From the NCBI GenBank assembly GCA_009377735.1, contig WHTL01000005.1, positions 1 to 27,197 on the forward strand: 27,197 nt of DNA, read 5' to 3'. Shown in pieces: positions 1-7,235 of the stretch. The translations under genes were made by a program, and so were the position numbers. Source of the DNA: Acidimicrobiia bacterium. GTDB taxonomy: Bacteria > Actinomycetota > Acidimicrobiia > Spongiisociales > ZC4RG35. The notes below the pieces were generated by a model. That model worked only from the letters and a program-made list of their open reading frames with translations, ran no database searches and had not been told where the DNA came from. Positions within the stretch are counted from its first letter, which is position 1. Each line of letters begins with the position of its first letter.

Positions 1-2
1 CG

Positions 3-224
3 GAGAGGGGGGACGTGGTCGAGATCGGCAGCCACGCACACCGGGTCACGGCAGTGGGTGACATCTCGGGAGACAACTTCCGCAATCTCGGCCACGTCAC
101 CTTCAAGATGAATGGCCTCAAGGAGGTGGAGCTCCCCGGTGATGTTTCCCTGGAACAGGGCTCGCTGCTGGTTCCGGAGGTAGGCGGCACGATTCGTATA
201 AGGAGAAGCGAAGTTGCTTCATGA
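3..224 (+). CDS. PTS glucitol/sorbitol-specific IIA component, 3' part
   Basis: The reading frame is open from the window edge to the stop at 222-224, so only the C-terminal ~73 residues are present. They align by recall with the C-terminal half of E. coli SrlB (PTS_IIA_gut family): the core TAVGDISGDNFRNLGHVTF corresponds to TAVGSVAEDNLRELGHVTL, followed by a matching 'GL.E.E.PG.V' stretch. In this family IIA takes phosphate from HPr on a histidine and passes it to the membrane IIB/IIC of a hexitol or related polyol transporter; that histidine lies upstream of the window. The gene overlaps the next oxidoreductase gene by 11 bp, so the two are almost certainly co-translated. A GTG at 15 is an internal codon, not the start. 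The polyol carried cannot be told from this fragment. Confidence 0.8.
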   Translation, partial: ERGDVVEIGSHAHRVTAVGDISGDNFRNLGHVTFKMNGLKEVELPGDVSLEQGSLLVPEVGGTIRIRRSEVAS

Positions 225-1485
225 ACGTCTCAAAGAACGCGAGGCGGCATCCGAGCCGGTTCTGATATCGGTGGTGGGTGCTGGTCAGATGGGGGAGGGG
301 CTGGTCGTCCAGTTGGAGCTGATGGACGGCATGCAGGCTTCGGTCATCGCGGACGTGGACCTGGAGAGAGCCCGGGCGGCCTTCCGCTCCGCTGGTGTGT
401 ACTCGCCGGTGGAAGCCGACGACATCGCCGCCGCCGCCGAAGCCGTTGGAGAAGGCAGGCGTGTAATCACGACCGACGCCACCCTGGCGGCTGCCATTCC
501 CAATGTCGATGCAGTCGTCGAGGCCACAGGGGTTCCCGAGGTCGGAGCCGTAGTTGCCCTTGGCGGAATCGAAGCTGGGAACCACGTACTGCAGATGAAT
601 GTCGAGACCGACGCCACGGTGGGCTGGATTCTGCGAACCAAGGCGCGCCAGGCTGGTGTCGTCTACACCTTGACCGTGGGTGACGAGCCCGGGGCGACCA
701 TGGACCTGTATGACGATGCCGTTTCGCTCGGCTTCGAGGTGATATGCGCCGGAAAGGGAAAGAACAACCCCCTCGACAGAACTGCGAACCCCGAGACCCT
801 GGCAGAGTCGGCTCGATCCCAGATGATGAATCCCAAGATGCTTGCGTCATTCGTCGATGGCACAAAGACAATGGTGGAGATGACATCGTTGGCTAATGCC
901 ATTGGATTCGTACCCGATGTGTTGGGGATGCATGGCCCAGACGTGACTCCGGCGACGATTTCCGACGTTTACCGCCCAGCAACCGCCGGTGGAATCCTGG
1001 GGAGGACTGGTGTCGTCGAGTACGGGTTGGGAATCGCACCCGGAGTCTTCGTGGTGTTCACGACAGACCACCCCAAGATCCTGCGTGACCTCACCTATCT
1101 CTCCCTCGGTGAAGGGCCCTACTTCGCCCTTTATCGGCCCTACCACCTCACATCATTGGAGACACCCATCTCCTTGGCGCGGGCGGTGCTGGACGCCGAC
1201 ACGACCGCGGCCACCGACAACAAACCTACCGCGGAGACAGTGGCCACGGCCAAGAAGGACTTGGCACGTGGTGATGTCATCGACGGACTCGGCGGCTTCT
1301 CGGTCTACGGTCTGATAGAACGAGCCGACACCGCCCGATCCGGCAACCTGTTGCCTCTGGGTCTGGCCCCAGGGGCCACCGTGGCCAAAGCAGTCACCAC
1401 CGGTGAGATCTTGACGTACGACCATGTCGAGGTCGACGAGTCCAAAGTCATACGTGAGCTCAGGACAGAGCAGGATGCCATGTAA
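214..1485 (+). CDS. SAF-domain homoserine-dehydrogenase-like NAD(P) oxidoreductase (COG4091 type)
   Basis: This 423-residue cytosolic protein has an N-terminal Rossmann fold with the dinucleotide-binding motif GAGQMG at residues 22-27. A middle domain resembles homoserine dehydrogenase and Gfo/Idh oxidoreductases. A C-terminal SAF domain occupies roughly residues 340-415 (ARGDVIDGLGGFSVYG, then LLPLGLAPGATVAKAV). That architecture is the family often listed as 'predicted homoserine dehydrogenase with SAF domain', whose members are tied to sugar-alcohol or sugar-acid catabolism rather than threonine synthesis. I chose the TTG at 214 because AGGAG at 201-205 is well placed; it lies inside the end of the PTS IIA gene. 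The overlap suggests that the enzyme acts on the phosphorylated polyol delivered by the PTS, for example as a dehydrogenase or epimerase. The substrate is unknown. Confidence 0.8.
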   Translation: MLHERLKEREAASEPVLISVVGAGQMGEGLVVQLELMDGMQASVIADVDLERARAAFRSAGVYSPVEADDIAAAAEAVGEGRRVITTDATLAAAIPNVDAVVEATGVPEVGAVVALGGIEAGNHVLQMNVETDATVGWILRTKARQAGVVYTLTVGDEPGATMDLYDDAVSLGFEVICAGKGKNNPLDRTANPETLAESARSQMMNPKMLASFVDGTKTMVEMTSLANAIGFVPDVLGMHGPDVTPATISDVYRPATAGGILGRTGVVEYGLGIAPGVFVVFTTDHPKILRDLTYLSLGEGPYFALYRPYHLTSLETPISLARAVLDADTTAATDNKPTAETVATAKKDLARGDVIDGLGGFSVYGLIERADTARSGNLLPLGLAPGATVAKAVTTGEILTYDHVEVDESKVIRELRTEQDAM

Positions 1486-1523
1486 CGGAGGGGTCGGCGT
1501 CTAATCGGCGATGGCTTGCCGCG

Positions 1524-1838
1524 CTACGCGCATGCCATCATGAAACTCATCGCAATGCAACACTCGTTCCACCGATCCGGCGAGAGAGTCCCGGCCGGAT
1601 GGATCAGGGCGGACACGGGAATCAGTTGAACGTTGTCGAAGTTGGCGACGGAGCTCTCAGCCACGCCTTCGGTCTCACCTAAGGCCACGTCGACCGGGAT
1701 GTCGCGGACTACGGTGGTTATCGGCGCGATCACGACGCGGGTTAGTAGGGGCGCCACGGTCGATCGGGTTAAAACGAGAACCGGTCGGATCTTGTCCAGT
1801 TTTGCCCACCAGATCTGACCGTGGCCGACCTGAGTCAT
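1524..1838 (-). CDS. MazF/PemK-type endoribonuclease toxin
   Basis: The 104-residue protein has the MazF/PemK layout: an N-terminal 'GQIWWAKLDKIRPVLVLTR' strand-loop-strand, then VVIAPITTVVRD, and a conserved 'SVANFDNVQLIP' segment before the C-terminal helix. The Arg in the RPVLVL stretch is the conserved catalytic region of sequence-specific mRNA interferases. Length matches the family (about 100-115 residues). The ATG at 1836-1838 overlaps the antitoxin stop in an ATGA arrangement, so toxin translation is coupled to antitoxin translation. The first residues (MTQVGHGQIWW) are normal for MazF. No truncation or frameshift is seen, so the toxin is probably functional. The cleavage specificity cannot be predicted. 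Confidence 0.88.
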   Translation of the reverse strand: MTQVGHGQIWWAKLDKIRPVLVLTRSTVAPLLTRVVIAPITTVVRDIPVDVALGETEGVAESSVANFDNVQLIPVSALIHPAGTLSPDRWNECCIAMSFMMACA

Positions 1839-2110
1839 CGTGACTGGCTGCGACGGACCCGGGCGCGAACCTCCGGGGGCACGTCGCCATCATATGGCAG
1901 CGCAGGACCAGACGGGGCTTCCCATGCGAGATCAGGATCGCTCTCATACGGCAGACGCGCCAAGGCGTCGGTCTCGCGCTCGGCTACAACTGCGTTGATC
2001 ATGACTTTCAACGCATGATCGATCAGCTCGGAGTCGGTCATCGCAAGCAGATCTCTTGCGCGCTCCAAGCGCCTGCCATCAACTGTGGTTGATATTCGCA
2101 CACGGGACAT
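1835..2110 (-). CDS. MazE-like ribbon-helix-helix antitoxin
   Basis: The protein has 91 residues from the ATG at 2110. The N-terminus (MSRVRISTTVDGRRLERARDLL, about residues 1-22, then a SDSELIDHALKV-like helix) is a ribbon-helix-helix DNA-binding domain of the kind found in actinobacterial MazE antitoxins. The acidic, proline-rich C-terminus (about residues 50-91, with ESDPDLAWEAP) is the usual unstructured toxin-neutralising tail. It sits upstream of and overlaps the MazF-like gene by 4 bp, the standard order. An in-frame TTG at 2134 would add eight residues. I prefer the ATG because the family starts there and because an extended -10 sequence lies just 7 nt upstream. RHH antitoxins normally repress their own promoter. 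Confidence 0.82.
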   Translation of the reverse strand: MSRVRISTTVDGRRLERARDLLAMTDSELIDHALKVMINAVVAERETDALARLPYESDPDLAWEAPSGPALPYDGDVPPEVRARVRRSQSR

Positions 2111-2117
2111 GCCACAA

Positions 2118-2126
2118 AGTGTAGCA
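2118..2126 (-). promoter_or_regulatory. Candidate extended -10 promoter of the toxin-antitoxin pair, apparently leaderless
   Basis: On the minus strand the sequence TGCTACACT ends 7 nt before the antitoxin ATG at 2110. It combines a TGn extension with a TACACT -10 hexamer and would place the transcript start at or next to the A of the ATG. No good -35 is seen at 17 nt, which fits an extended -10. A GAGGAG lies 16 nt upstream of the ATG, too far to be a normal ribosome site. Confidence 0.4.
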
Positions 2127-2240
2127 CTCCTCAAGTTTGGGTTTCGATTGAGGCGGTCCGTTCATGGTCACCAACGTATCCGAGGGATGCGACAAAAATT
2201 CTGTGACCAATCAGTACTGCACGGGCATTTGCCTCGGCCG

Positions 2241-3425
2241 TCACTGCCCGATCGACTCCACGATGGTGTCGAGGAAGCGGGCGCCGTCGGCACCGTCGGC
2301 AACCCGGTGATCTACGGTGAGACCGAGTTCAACCGTCAATACGGCCTTGAGGGCGCCGTCACCCGTGGCTAGGGGGCGATAGCGGATGGTTCCCGCCGAG
2401 AGGATCGACGCTTGTGGCGGAAAGAGTAAGGCGTTGAAGCGGTCGATCCGCAGACCTCCCAGATTGCTCAGGGTGCTGGTAGCCGGGGCCATGTCCTCGG
2501 GACGGACACGGTTGGAGCGGGCGCGGTCGGCAAGTGCCCTTACGGCCTGGTTGGCGGCGTCGCGGTCCAAAGCATCAGGGTCGGTGATGGTGGCTACCGT
2601 CAGGCCGAGGTCGGGCCGGTCGATAGCGATCCCAACGCCTATCTCGCCGTCCATGGCGACCACCCCGTTGCCGTCCCAGCGCATCGCCATCTCGGGATGC
2701 TGACGGAGTGCGATGGCGATCGCTCGCACCAGGGCGGTGGTCCAACCCATCGAACCGCGGTGGTCGTTGGCCGCCGTGAGATCGACAGTCCGGTACAGGG
2801 TGAACTGGGGAATCTGGGCGGAGGTCTCCATGATTGCGGCCGTCGCCTTGCGGCTCCCGGCTCGACGATCGGTGCTCGGGGTTGGTGGGGGTATAGGGGT
2901 TGTTGCGGGTTCCACCGTTGCGGGCGTCGCACTCTCTGCTGCGGAACGGACATCGGCGGAGGTGACCTGACCTCGGCGTCCGCTGGGGGTGACGGTGGAG
3001 AGATCCACACCCAACTCCTCCGCTAGTTTTCGGGCTGGGGGAGCAGCGGGGATGATCCCGGTGCTGGGTGTGTCCGATCCCGGCAGAGCCGCAGCGGTGC
3101 TATCCGGTCTGGGTTGGATGTCCTCCGCAGGCGTGTCCGGCTCTTTCTCTTCTCCCAGGGCGAGCCCACCGAGAAGGTCGTCGGCCTCGGTCTCGATGAG
3201 GGCGAGCACACCCCCGAGGGGAACATCGTCTCCCTCCTCGGCGACAAGCTCGGCGATGGTCCCTGTGTGAGGGGACTCGAACTCCATGTCGACCTTGTCG
3301 GTTCCGACCTCGGCAATGGGCTGTCCCTCGGAGACCTCAGCGCCCGGACTTACCAGCCACCGGAGGAGTCGGGCGGATTCCATGGTGGCGGAGAGAGCGG
3401 GCAGCCTGATCTCGGCCACACTCAT
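2241..3425 (-). CDS. 2-oxoacid dehydrogenase complex E2, dihydrolipoyl acyltransferase
   Basis: The 394-residue protein has the three E2 modules in order. A lipoyl domain spans residues 1-80, with lipoyl-lysine K44 in GTDKVDMEFES. A Pro/Ala-rich linker follows. A peripheral subunit-binding domain spans about 123-160 (PPARKLAEELGVDLSTV then GRRGQVTSADV). The acyltransferase core runs from about 185 to the end, with the catalytic motif DHRVADGA (H373, D377). It moves the acyl group from E1-TPP to CoA. The length fits a single-lipoyl E2. Its start overlaps the E1 beta stop (ATGA), so it is the last gene of a three-gene operon. No E3 (dihydrolipoyl dehydrogenase) lies in the window, so one encoded elsewhere must be shared. 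Pyruvate, acetoin and branched-chain substrates are all possible. Confidence 0.92.
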   Translation of the reverse strand: MSVAEIRLPALSATMESARLLRWLVSPGAEVSEGQPIAEVGTDKVDMEFESPHTGTIAELVAEEGDDVPLGGVLALIETEADDLLGGLALGEEKEPDTPAEDIQPRPDSTAAALPGSDTPSTGIIPAAPPARKLAEELGVDLSTVTPSGRRGQVTSADVRSAAESATPATVEPATTPIPPPTPSTDRRAGSRKATAAIMETSAQIPQFTLYRTVDLTAANDHRGSMGWTTALVRAIAIALRQHPEMAMRWDGNGVVAMDGEIGVGIAIDRPDLGLTVATITDPDALDRDAANQAVRALADRARSNRVRPEDMAPATSTLSNLGGLRIDRFNALLFPPQASILSAGTIRYRPLATGDGALKAVLTVELGLTVDHRVADGADGARFLDTIVESIGQ

Positions 3426-4417
3426 GACTTCATGACCTCTCTGACGGCATCCACGACATCGTCGACCTGGGGAATCACAGCCGCCTCCAACTCCTTGGCG
3501 TACGGCACGGGCACGTCCATCGCCCCCACCCGTTTCACCGGTGCCAGGAGATAGTCGAGGGCATCGCTCTCCACCACGCCCGCCACCACCTCGGCCCCGA
3601 CCGCCACCGGCACTGGTGCCTCGTGCGCCACCACCAGCCGGCCGGTTTTCTTGACCGACTCCCGCACCGGCTCGATATCTAGTGGCCTCACGGTGCGCAG
3701 ATCGATGACCTCGACGTCCACGCCTTCTCCGGCGAGTTGTTCTGCGGCCTCGAGGGTCTTGATGGTCATCAGGGAGTAGGTGGCGATCGTGATGTCGGAG
3801 CCTTCTCTGACCACCAAAGACTTACCGATTTCCGCCACGGGGTTCTCCACGTCGGTCGGCTCGAAGGGACCTTCCGTCTTGTAGAGCAGTTTGTGCTCCA
3901 AGAACACCACGGGGTTGGGATCTCGAACGGAAGCAATCAAGAGATCGTGCACGTCCTGTACGGTCGCCGGCAGGACCACCTTCAGGCCTGGAATATGGGC
4001 GAACCACGCCTCCAAGGACTGGCTATGCTGCGCCGCCGCCCCAGTGCCGCCGCCACCCGGTGCCCGCACGACGAGTGGCACGTTCGTCCGACCGCCGTAC
4101 ATGAAATGGAGCTTCGCGGCCTGGTTGATCAGAGGATCCATGGCATTCACCACGAAGTCGGAGAACTGGATCTCGACGATGGGCAGCATGCCTGTGATGG
4201 CGGCACCGACCCCTGCCCCCACGATCGCATCCTCCGAGATGGGAGTGTCCCGGATACGCTCCTCACCGAAACGCTCGAGGAGTCCATCGCTCACACCGAA
4301 GGCGCCTCCATAGACACCAACATCCTCACCCATGAGGAAGACCCGCTCATCGTTCTCGATCAGGGCGGTGAGCGCCACATTGAGCGCCTTGGCGTATGTA
4401 GTGGTCTCAGGAGGCAT
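3422..4417 (-). CDS. 2-oxoacid dehydrogenase E1 component, beta subunit
   Basis: The protein is 331 residues from the ATG at 4417. It shows the transketolase-like pyrimidine-binding domain (GEDVGVYGGAFGVSDGL, then RIRDTPISEDAIVGAGVGAA) and the C-terminal transketolase domain (EVIDLRTVRPLD, then VVAHEAPV). The stretch QFSDFVVNAMDPLINQAAKLHFMYGG is diagnostic of two-chain E1 beta subunits of pyruvate, acetoin or branched-chain dehydrogenases. It forms an alpha2beta2 heterotetramer with the upstream gene product and binds the TPP pyrimidine ring. A GTG at 4438 would add seven residues. I chose 4417 because AAGGTG lies 6 nt upstream and homologues start near the PETT motif. It overlaps E1 alpha by 11 bp and E2 by 4 bp. 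Confidence 0.92.
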   Translation of the reverse strand: MPPETTTYAKALNVALTALIENDERVFLMGEDVGVYGGAFGVSDGLLERFGEERIRDTPISEDAIVGAGVGAAITGMLPIVEIQFSDFVVNAMDPLINQAAKLHFMYGGRTNVPLVVRAPGGGGTGAAAQHSQSLEAWFAHIPGLKVVLPATVQDVHDLLIASVRDPNPVVFLEHKLLYKTEGPFEPTDVENPVAEIGKSLVVREGSDITIATYSLMTIKTLEAAEQLAGEGVDVEVIDLRTVRPLDIEPVRESVKKTGRLVVAHEAPVPVAVGAEVVAGVVESDALDYLLAPVKRVGAMDVPVPYAKELEAAVIPQVDDVVDAVREVMKS

Positions 4418-5381
4418 AGGCGGCACCTTCGAGATCACTCACGGGAGTAGCACGGTCGGAGAAGGCGCCGCTGACGGCTTTTCGAATCGACACCCGCACC
4501 TCCCCCAGGATCTCGTCGATTCTCACGCCGTCGACACCGGAGTCGAGGAGCGACCCCTCGTATCTGTTGAGCGGGTCCCGCTCGTTGCGCCAATCGTCGA
4601 TCTCGGCCTGGGTCCGATAGAGGTTGCGATCCGACTTGGAGTGGCCCCGGTAGCGGTAGGTGATCGCCTCCACGAGGGTGGGACCACCTCCTTCTCGAGC
4701 CCGCGCCGCCGCTTCGACTGTCGCTTCGTAGACCGCCACGACGTCGTTTCCGTCGGTCTGAATCCCGGGTATGCCGTAGGCATTGGCGCGGTTTGCTATG
4801 GATTCGCCAGCCGTTCCCTCCGACGAAGGCATCGACATCCCGTATTGATTGTTCTCACAGAGGAACACCACGCCAAGGTCCCAGATTGCGGCAAGGTTGA
4901 TGGCTTCGTGAAAGGAGCCCTCGTTGGATGCCCCATCCCCGAAGAAGCAGACCGTGACCCTGTCACCACCCCTCATCTTTTCGGAGAGGGCGGCACCGGC
5001 GGCGATTGTCATCGACCCAGCGACGATGCCGTTGGCCCCCAGATTCCCACCGGCGACATCGGCGATGTGCATCGAACCTCCTCTTCCCCTGCAATAACCC
5101 GTCTCCCGGGCGAGAAGTTCGGCGAGCATGGTCCGAGGATCGGCACCATGGGCGAGGGTGTGGCCGTGACCCCGATGGGTCGAGGTGATCATGTCGCCTT
5201 CGTCCAGAGCGGCTGCGACTCCCTCGGCAACTGCCTCCTGACCAATCGACAGATGCATCGTTCCGTGTAGCTGGCCACGGTTGAACAGCTCTTCGACGGC
5301 CTCTTCAAATCGTCTGATCGTCCACATCATCCGGAGGGACTCAAGGGCACGATCGGCGGCGGATGGGTCCCGTCGCGGCAT
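4407..5381 (-). CDS. 2-oxoacid dehydrogenase E1 component, alpha subunit (AcoA/PdhA type)
   Basis: The protein is 324 residues from the ATG at 5381, which has a perfect AGGAGG ribosome site 4 nt upstream. An upstream GTG/ATG at 5411 is less likely. It carries the TPP-binding motif GDG (148-150) to NN (177-178), plus the family blocks THRGHGHTLAHG (69-79), GRGGSMHIADVAGGNLGANG (98-118) and the phosphorylation-loop-like YRYRGHSKSD. The overall look is closest to acetoin dehydrogenase AcoA and short pyruvate dehydrogenase E1 alpha subunits. It decarboxylates the 2-oxoacid and, with E1 beta, acylates the E2 lipoyl arm. It is first in the operon. The 13-bp palindrome at 5407-5419 lies just upstream and may be the control site. 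Confidence 0.92.
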   Translation of the reverse strand: MPRRDPSAADRALESLRMMWTIRRFEEAVEELFNRGQLHGTMHLSIGQEAVAEGVAAALDEGDMITSTHRGHGHTLAHGADPRTMLAELLARETGYCRGRGGSMHIADVAGGNLGANGIVAGSMTIAAGAALSEKMRGGDRVTVCFFGDGASNEGSFHEAINLAAIWDLGVVFLCENNQYGMSMPSSEGTAGESIANRANAYGIPGIQTDGNDVVAVYEATVEAAARAREGGGPTLVEAITYRYRGHSKSDRNLYRTQAEIDDWRNERDPLNRYEGSLLDSGVDGVRIDEILGEVRVSIRKAVSGAFSDRATPVSDLEGAAYAS

Positions 5382-5406
5382 GGATCCTCCTATTTCCCGC
5401 TCATTT

Positions 5407-5419
5407 CCCAATCATTGGG
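5407..5419. promoter_or_regulatory. Perfect 13-bp palindrome upstream of the E1-E2 operon
   Basis: CCCAATCATTGGG reads the same on both strands apart from its central base (two 6-bp arms). It lies 26-38 bp upstream of the E1 alpha ATG. A further ATTGGG half-site occurs about 20 bp farther upstream (near 5439-5444). The position between likely promoter and start suggests an operator. No regulator gene is adjacent. Confidence 0.4.
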
Positions 5420-5505
5420 TGTGTACGATCAGAAGGTTATTGGGGGGCCATTCACCACCGCTAGTCGTCGATGCACGAATGTGAACTCAGAGGAGTTATG
5501 GACAC

Positions 5506-6219
5506 CTAAACCCAGTTGCCCGCCTCCCAGTCGAGTGCCAGCATCTCGGCCTCGAAGATGTCCTCGATGAAGGTGATCTTGATGTTCCTTGGGTCGCCCT
5601 CTACCACCTCCACGGGGAGGTCGGAATACCTTTCCACGGTCTCTGCAGTGTCGACTCCGCCGAAACCGGCGGCGGTGGCGGCGCGGTACGCCGCGATCAG
5701 CGTCTCGGCGGGGAACACCTGCGGTGTCTGCACCCGCACCAGATCACCGTTGGGAATGCTGCTCCCATCTCGGCCAATTATGGGATGACTGGGGTCAAGG
5801 GCTGGGATGGCGCCCATACCGCCCGCGGCCTTGTCGATCAGCCGGGTTACGAGTTCGATGGTGGCGAAGGGTCGGGCTGCGTCGTGGATGGCGACAAGAT
5901 CGAATCTGTCGTATGGGGCGAGAAACTCCAATGCTGCGTGTTCGCTGAGATGACGTGTTTCGCCACCGAGAACGGACCGGATTGGGGTTCCGGTTTCCGT
6001 GGTCGCCAGCACCGCCTGCAACATGTCCCTGTCCTCTGGTCGATGCACGATCACGATGAGGTCGATCCCCGGGGTGCGATCCAATGCCTCCAGGGCATAT
6101 GAAACGATCTGGCGTTCGCCCAGTGGGAGGTAAACCTTGTTGATGTCCTCCTGAACCCGGCTTCCGGAGCCACCAGCCAGAAGAACAGCAGCAGTACTCA
6201 CGTCGTTCGGATCGGTCAT
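5506..6219 (-). CDS. ispD: 2-C-methyl-D-erythritol 4-phosphate cytidylyltransferase
   Basis: The 237-residue protein catalyses CTP + MEP to CDP-ME in the non-mevalonate isoprenoid pathway. Visible motifs are the nucleotide-binding loop AGGSGSR (15-21), the conserved lysine in INKVYLPLG (K28), the family signature AIHDAARPF (110-118), the RVQTPQVF block, and near the C-terminus the NIKIT segment that binds the MEP phosphate. Length is normal. The related TarI/ribitol-5-phosphate cytidylyltransferases share this fold, but no teichoic-acid gene is nearby, so IspD is preferred. It is a single gene, divergent from the IspD-like fragment gene 27 bp away, and followed 124 bp downstream by the E1-E2 operon in the same orientation. 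Confidence 0.88.
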   Translation of the reverse strand: MTDPNDVSTAAVLLAGGSGSRVQEDINKVYLPLGERQIVSYALEALDRTPGIDLIVIVHRPEDRDMLQAVLATTETGTPIRSVLGGETRHLSEHAALEFLAPYDRFDLVAIHDAARPFATIELVTRLIDKAAGGMGAIPALDPSHPIIGRDGSSIPNGDLVRVQTPQVFPAETLIAAYRAATAAGFGGVDTAETVERYSDLPVEVVEGDPRNIKITFIEDIFEAEMLALDWEAGNWV

Positions 6220-6232
6220 GCTTCGGAAACGG

Positions 6233-6238
6233 TATCAT
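6233..6238 (+). promoter_or_regulatory. Candidate -10 box of the short IspD-like gene
   Basis: TATCAT within CGGTATCAT ends 8 nt before the GTG at 6247, with no ribosome site between, so the transcript may be leaderless. The same nine-base string occurs just before the DUF2007 gene at 15492-15500. The 27-bp gap must also hold signals for ispD on the other strand. Confidence 0.35.
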
Positions 6239-6246
6239 TACGTCTC

Positions 6247-6744
6247 GTGATTACATACCGACTACTGGAAGCCTTTAGCGACCGTCGTCTTGGTCTGATG
6301 GAGGGTGACGGCCGTGCGATGGTCCTCACGACGTCTTCGGCCTTGGGCGCGCCCGGATCCTCGGTGCACAGGCCCACCCTGGCGGCGCGTCTCGACCAGT
6401 TCTCGAACGACGTGGACCTCGTTGTCTTTCTCGATGGCTCATTCCCCGACGCCCCCACCATCGCTCGTACCGACGATATGCTGTCCGTGTTCGCCGACGA
6501 GGATGCCCTTTGTGATTGGAGACCCGTCACCGAAGCCGTGAAACAGGTGCAATTCGGACGGGTTGCCGGTGCCGTCGACCGCGAGACGCTGGTTCGACCC
6601 CACACACCGTATGTCCTGCGGCGCCCCCTGGTTGAGCGGATCGCAGAAGGAGCCCACCAGTGGCTCGACCCGATGGAGGAGGCGGCCGCACTGGGAGCGA
6701 ATATCAGACTCTGGCACGACCCGCGGCTGGTGACCCGGCCCTAG
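6247..6744 (+). CDS. Short IspD-like protein lacking the nucleotide-binding N-terminus
   Basis: The 165-residue protein starts at GTG 6247. I recognise no named family over its full length. The C-terminal half has the order of elements seen in the IspD C-terminal half: an FGRVAGAVDRETLVRPHTPYVLRR-like strand corresponds to the '.tvdR..L...qTPq.Fr' region, then WLDPMEEAAALGANIRLWHDP corresponds to 'TDea.lve..G..v..v.GD'. The N-terminal GG-x-G-x-R CTP loop, the lysine and the HDAARP signature are absent, so cytidylyltransferase activity is unlikely. It is divergent from true ispD with a 27-bp gap. It may be a decayed paralogue, or a regulatory or structural partner of IspD. The ORF is intact and its codon use resembles its neighbours. 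It overlaps the end of the next minus-strand gene by 4 bp. Confidence 0.6.
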   Translation: MITYRLLEAFSDRRLGLMEGDGRAMVLTTSSALGAPGSSVHRPTLAARLDQFSNDVDLVVFLDGSFPDAPTIARTDDMLSVFADEDALCDWRPVTEAVKQVQFGRVAGAVDRETLVRPHTPYVLRRPLVERIAEGAHQWLDPMEEAAALGANIRLWHDPRLVTRP

Positions 6745-7049
6745 GAATCTTCAGCGAGGAGATCCTCGACGCTCTTCACCTTGTCGCGCGCCGTCTGGGT
6801 CCTGTCGGTCCGCGTGCCCAACCGCATGGAGGTGCTCACCCGCGGCGCCCCCATCTCGTGCACCACCTCGTGGCATCGACGCACCGCCGCGAACACCTCG
6901 TCCCACTCGCCCTCGATGACGGTGCCATACGGATGAAGGATGGGCTCGAACCCCTCGTCGGCCAGCACCCGCTCACAAGCGGCAATGTACTCCGACACCG
7001 AGACACCCACCCCAATGGGAACGACACAAAGGTCAACGATCACATTCAT
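6741..7049 (-). CDS. MTH1187-family thiamine-binding protein (DUF77)
   Basis: The protein is 102 residues from the ATG at 7049, the length of MTH1187/YqgV/Ykof-fold single-domain proteins. The N-terminal strand VDLCVVPIGVGVSVSEYI, the 'PYGTVIEGEWDEVFAAV' stretch and the 'HEVVHEMGAPRVSTSMRLGTRTDR' block are characteristic of this family. Members bind thiamine or HMP-like ligands as oligomers. A start farther upstream (7277) would read through the repeat array and is rejected. A TATAAC on the minus strand ends 9 nt before the ATG, so the gene may have a very short leader or none. No TPP riboswitch signature is seen upstream. The upstream 290 bp hold three palindromic repeats. Confidence 0.8.
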   Translation of the reverse strand: MNVIVDLCVVPIGVGVSVSEYIAACERVLADEGFEPILHPYGTVIEGEWDEVFAAVRRCHEVVHEMGAPRVSTSMRLGTRTDRTQTARDKVKSVEDLLAEDS

Positions 7050-7097
7050 AGGCCATAGGTTATAGGCTCGCCGCCAAGCTGTTGTCGGGTTCGGTGC

Positions 7098-7144
7098 TCG
7101 ACGTTGTGAAAAACTGCGACCATCCCACATATCCACAACCTCGA
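7098..7144. repeat. Repeat unit 1 of 3, inverted-end 47-bp unit
   Basis: The unit begins TCGACGTTGTG and ends CACAACCTCGA, an 11-bp inverted end with one mismatch. The interior GAAAAACTGCGACCATCCC is shared with the other units. It contains ATATCCACA (7130-7138), one base off the DnaA-box consensus TTATCCACA. The unit lies upstream of the thiamine-binding gene and downstream of the HAD gene. Confidence 0.85.
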
Positions 7145-7167
7145 CCATGACACCAGGGCGCACCGGC

Positions 7168-7216
7168 GTCGACGATGTGAAAAACTGCGACCACCCCACA
7201 TATCCACAACGTCGAC
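7168..7216. repeat. Repeat unit 2 of 3, inverted-end 49-bp unit
   Basis: GTCGACGATGTG at the left and CACAACGTCGAC at the right form a 12-bp inverted end with one mismatch, and the interior is nearly identical to unit 1. It again contains ATATCCACA (7200-7208). A 23-bp unrelated spacer separates it from unit 1, and the start-to-start distance is about 70 bp. Confidence 0.85.
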
Positions 7217-7235
7217 CGTCCAGCACCCGGCCCAG

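Noticed and set aside
3737..4450. 237-residue plus-strand ORF
   Set aside because: Antisense to E1 beta; no recognisable motif.
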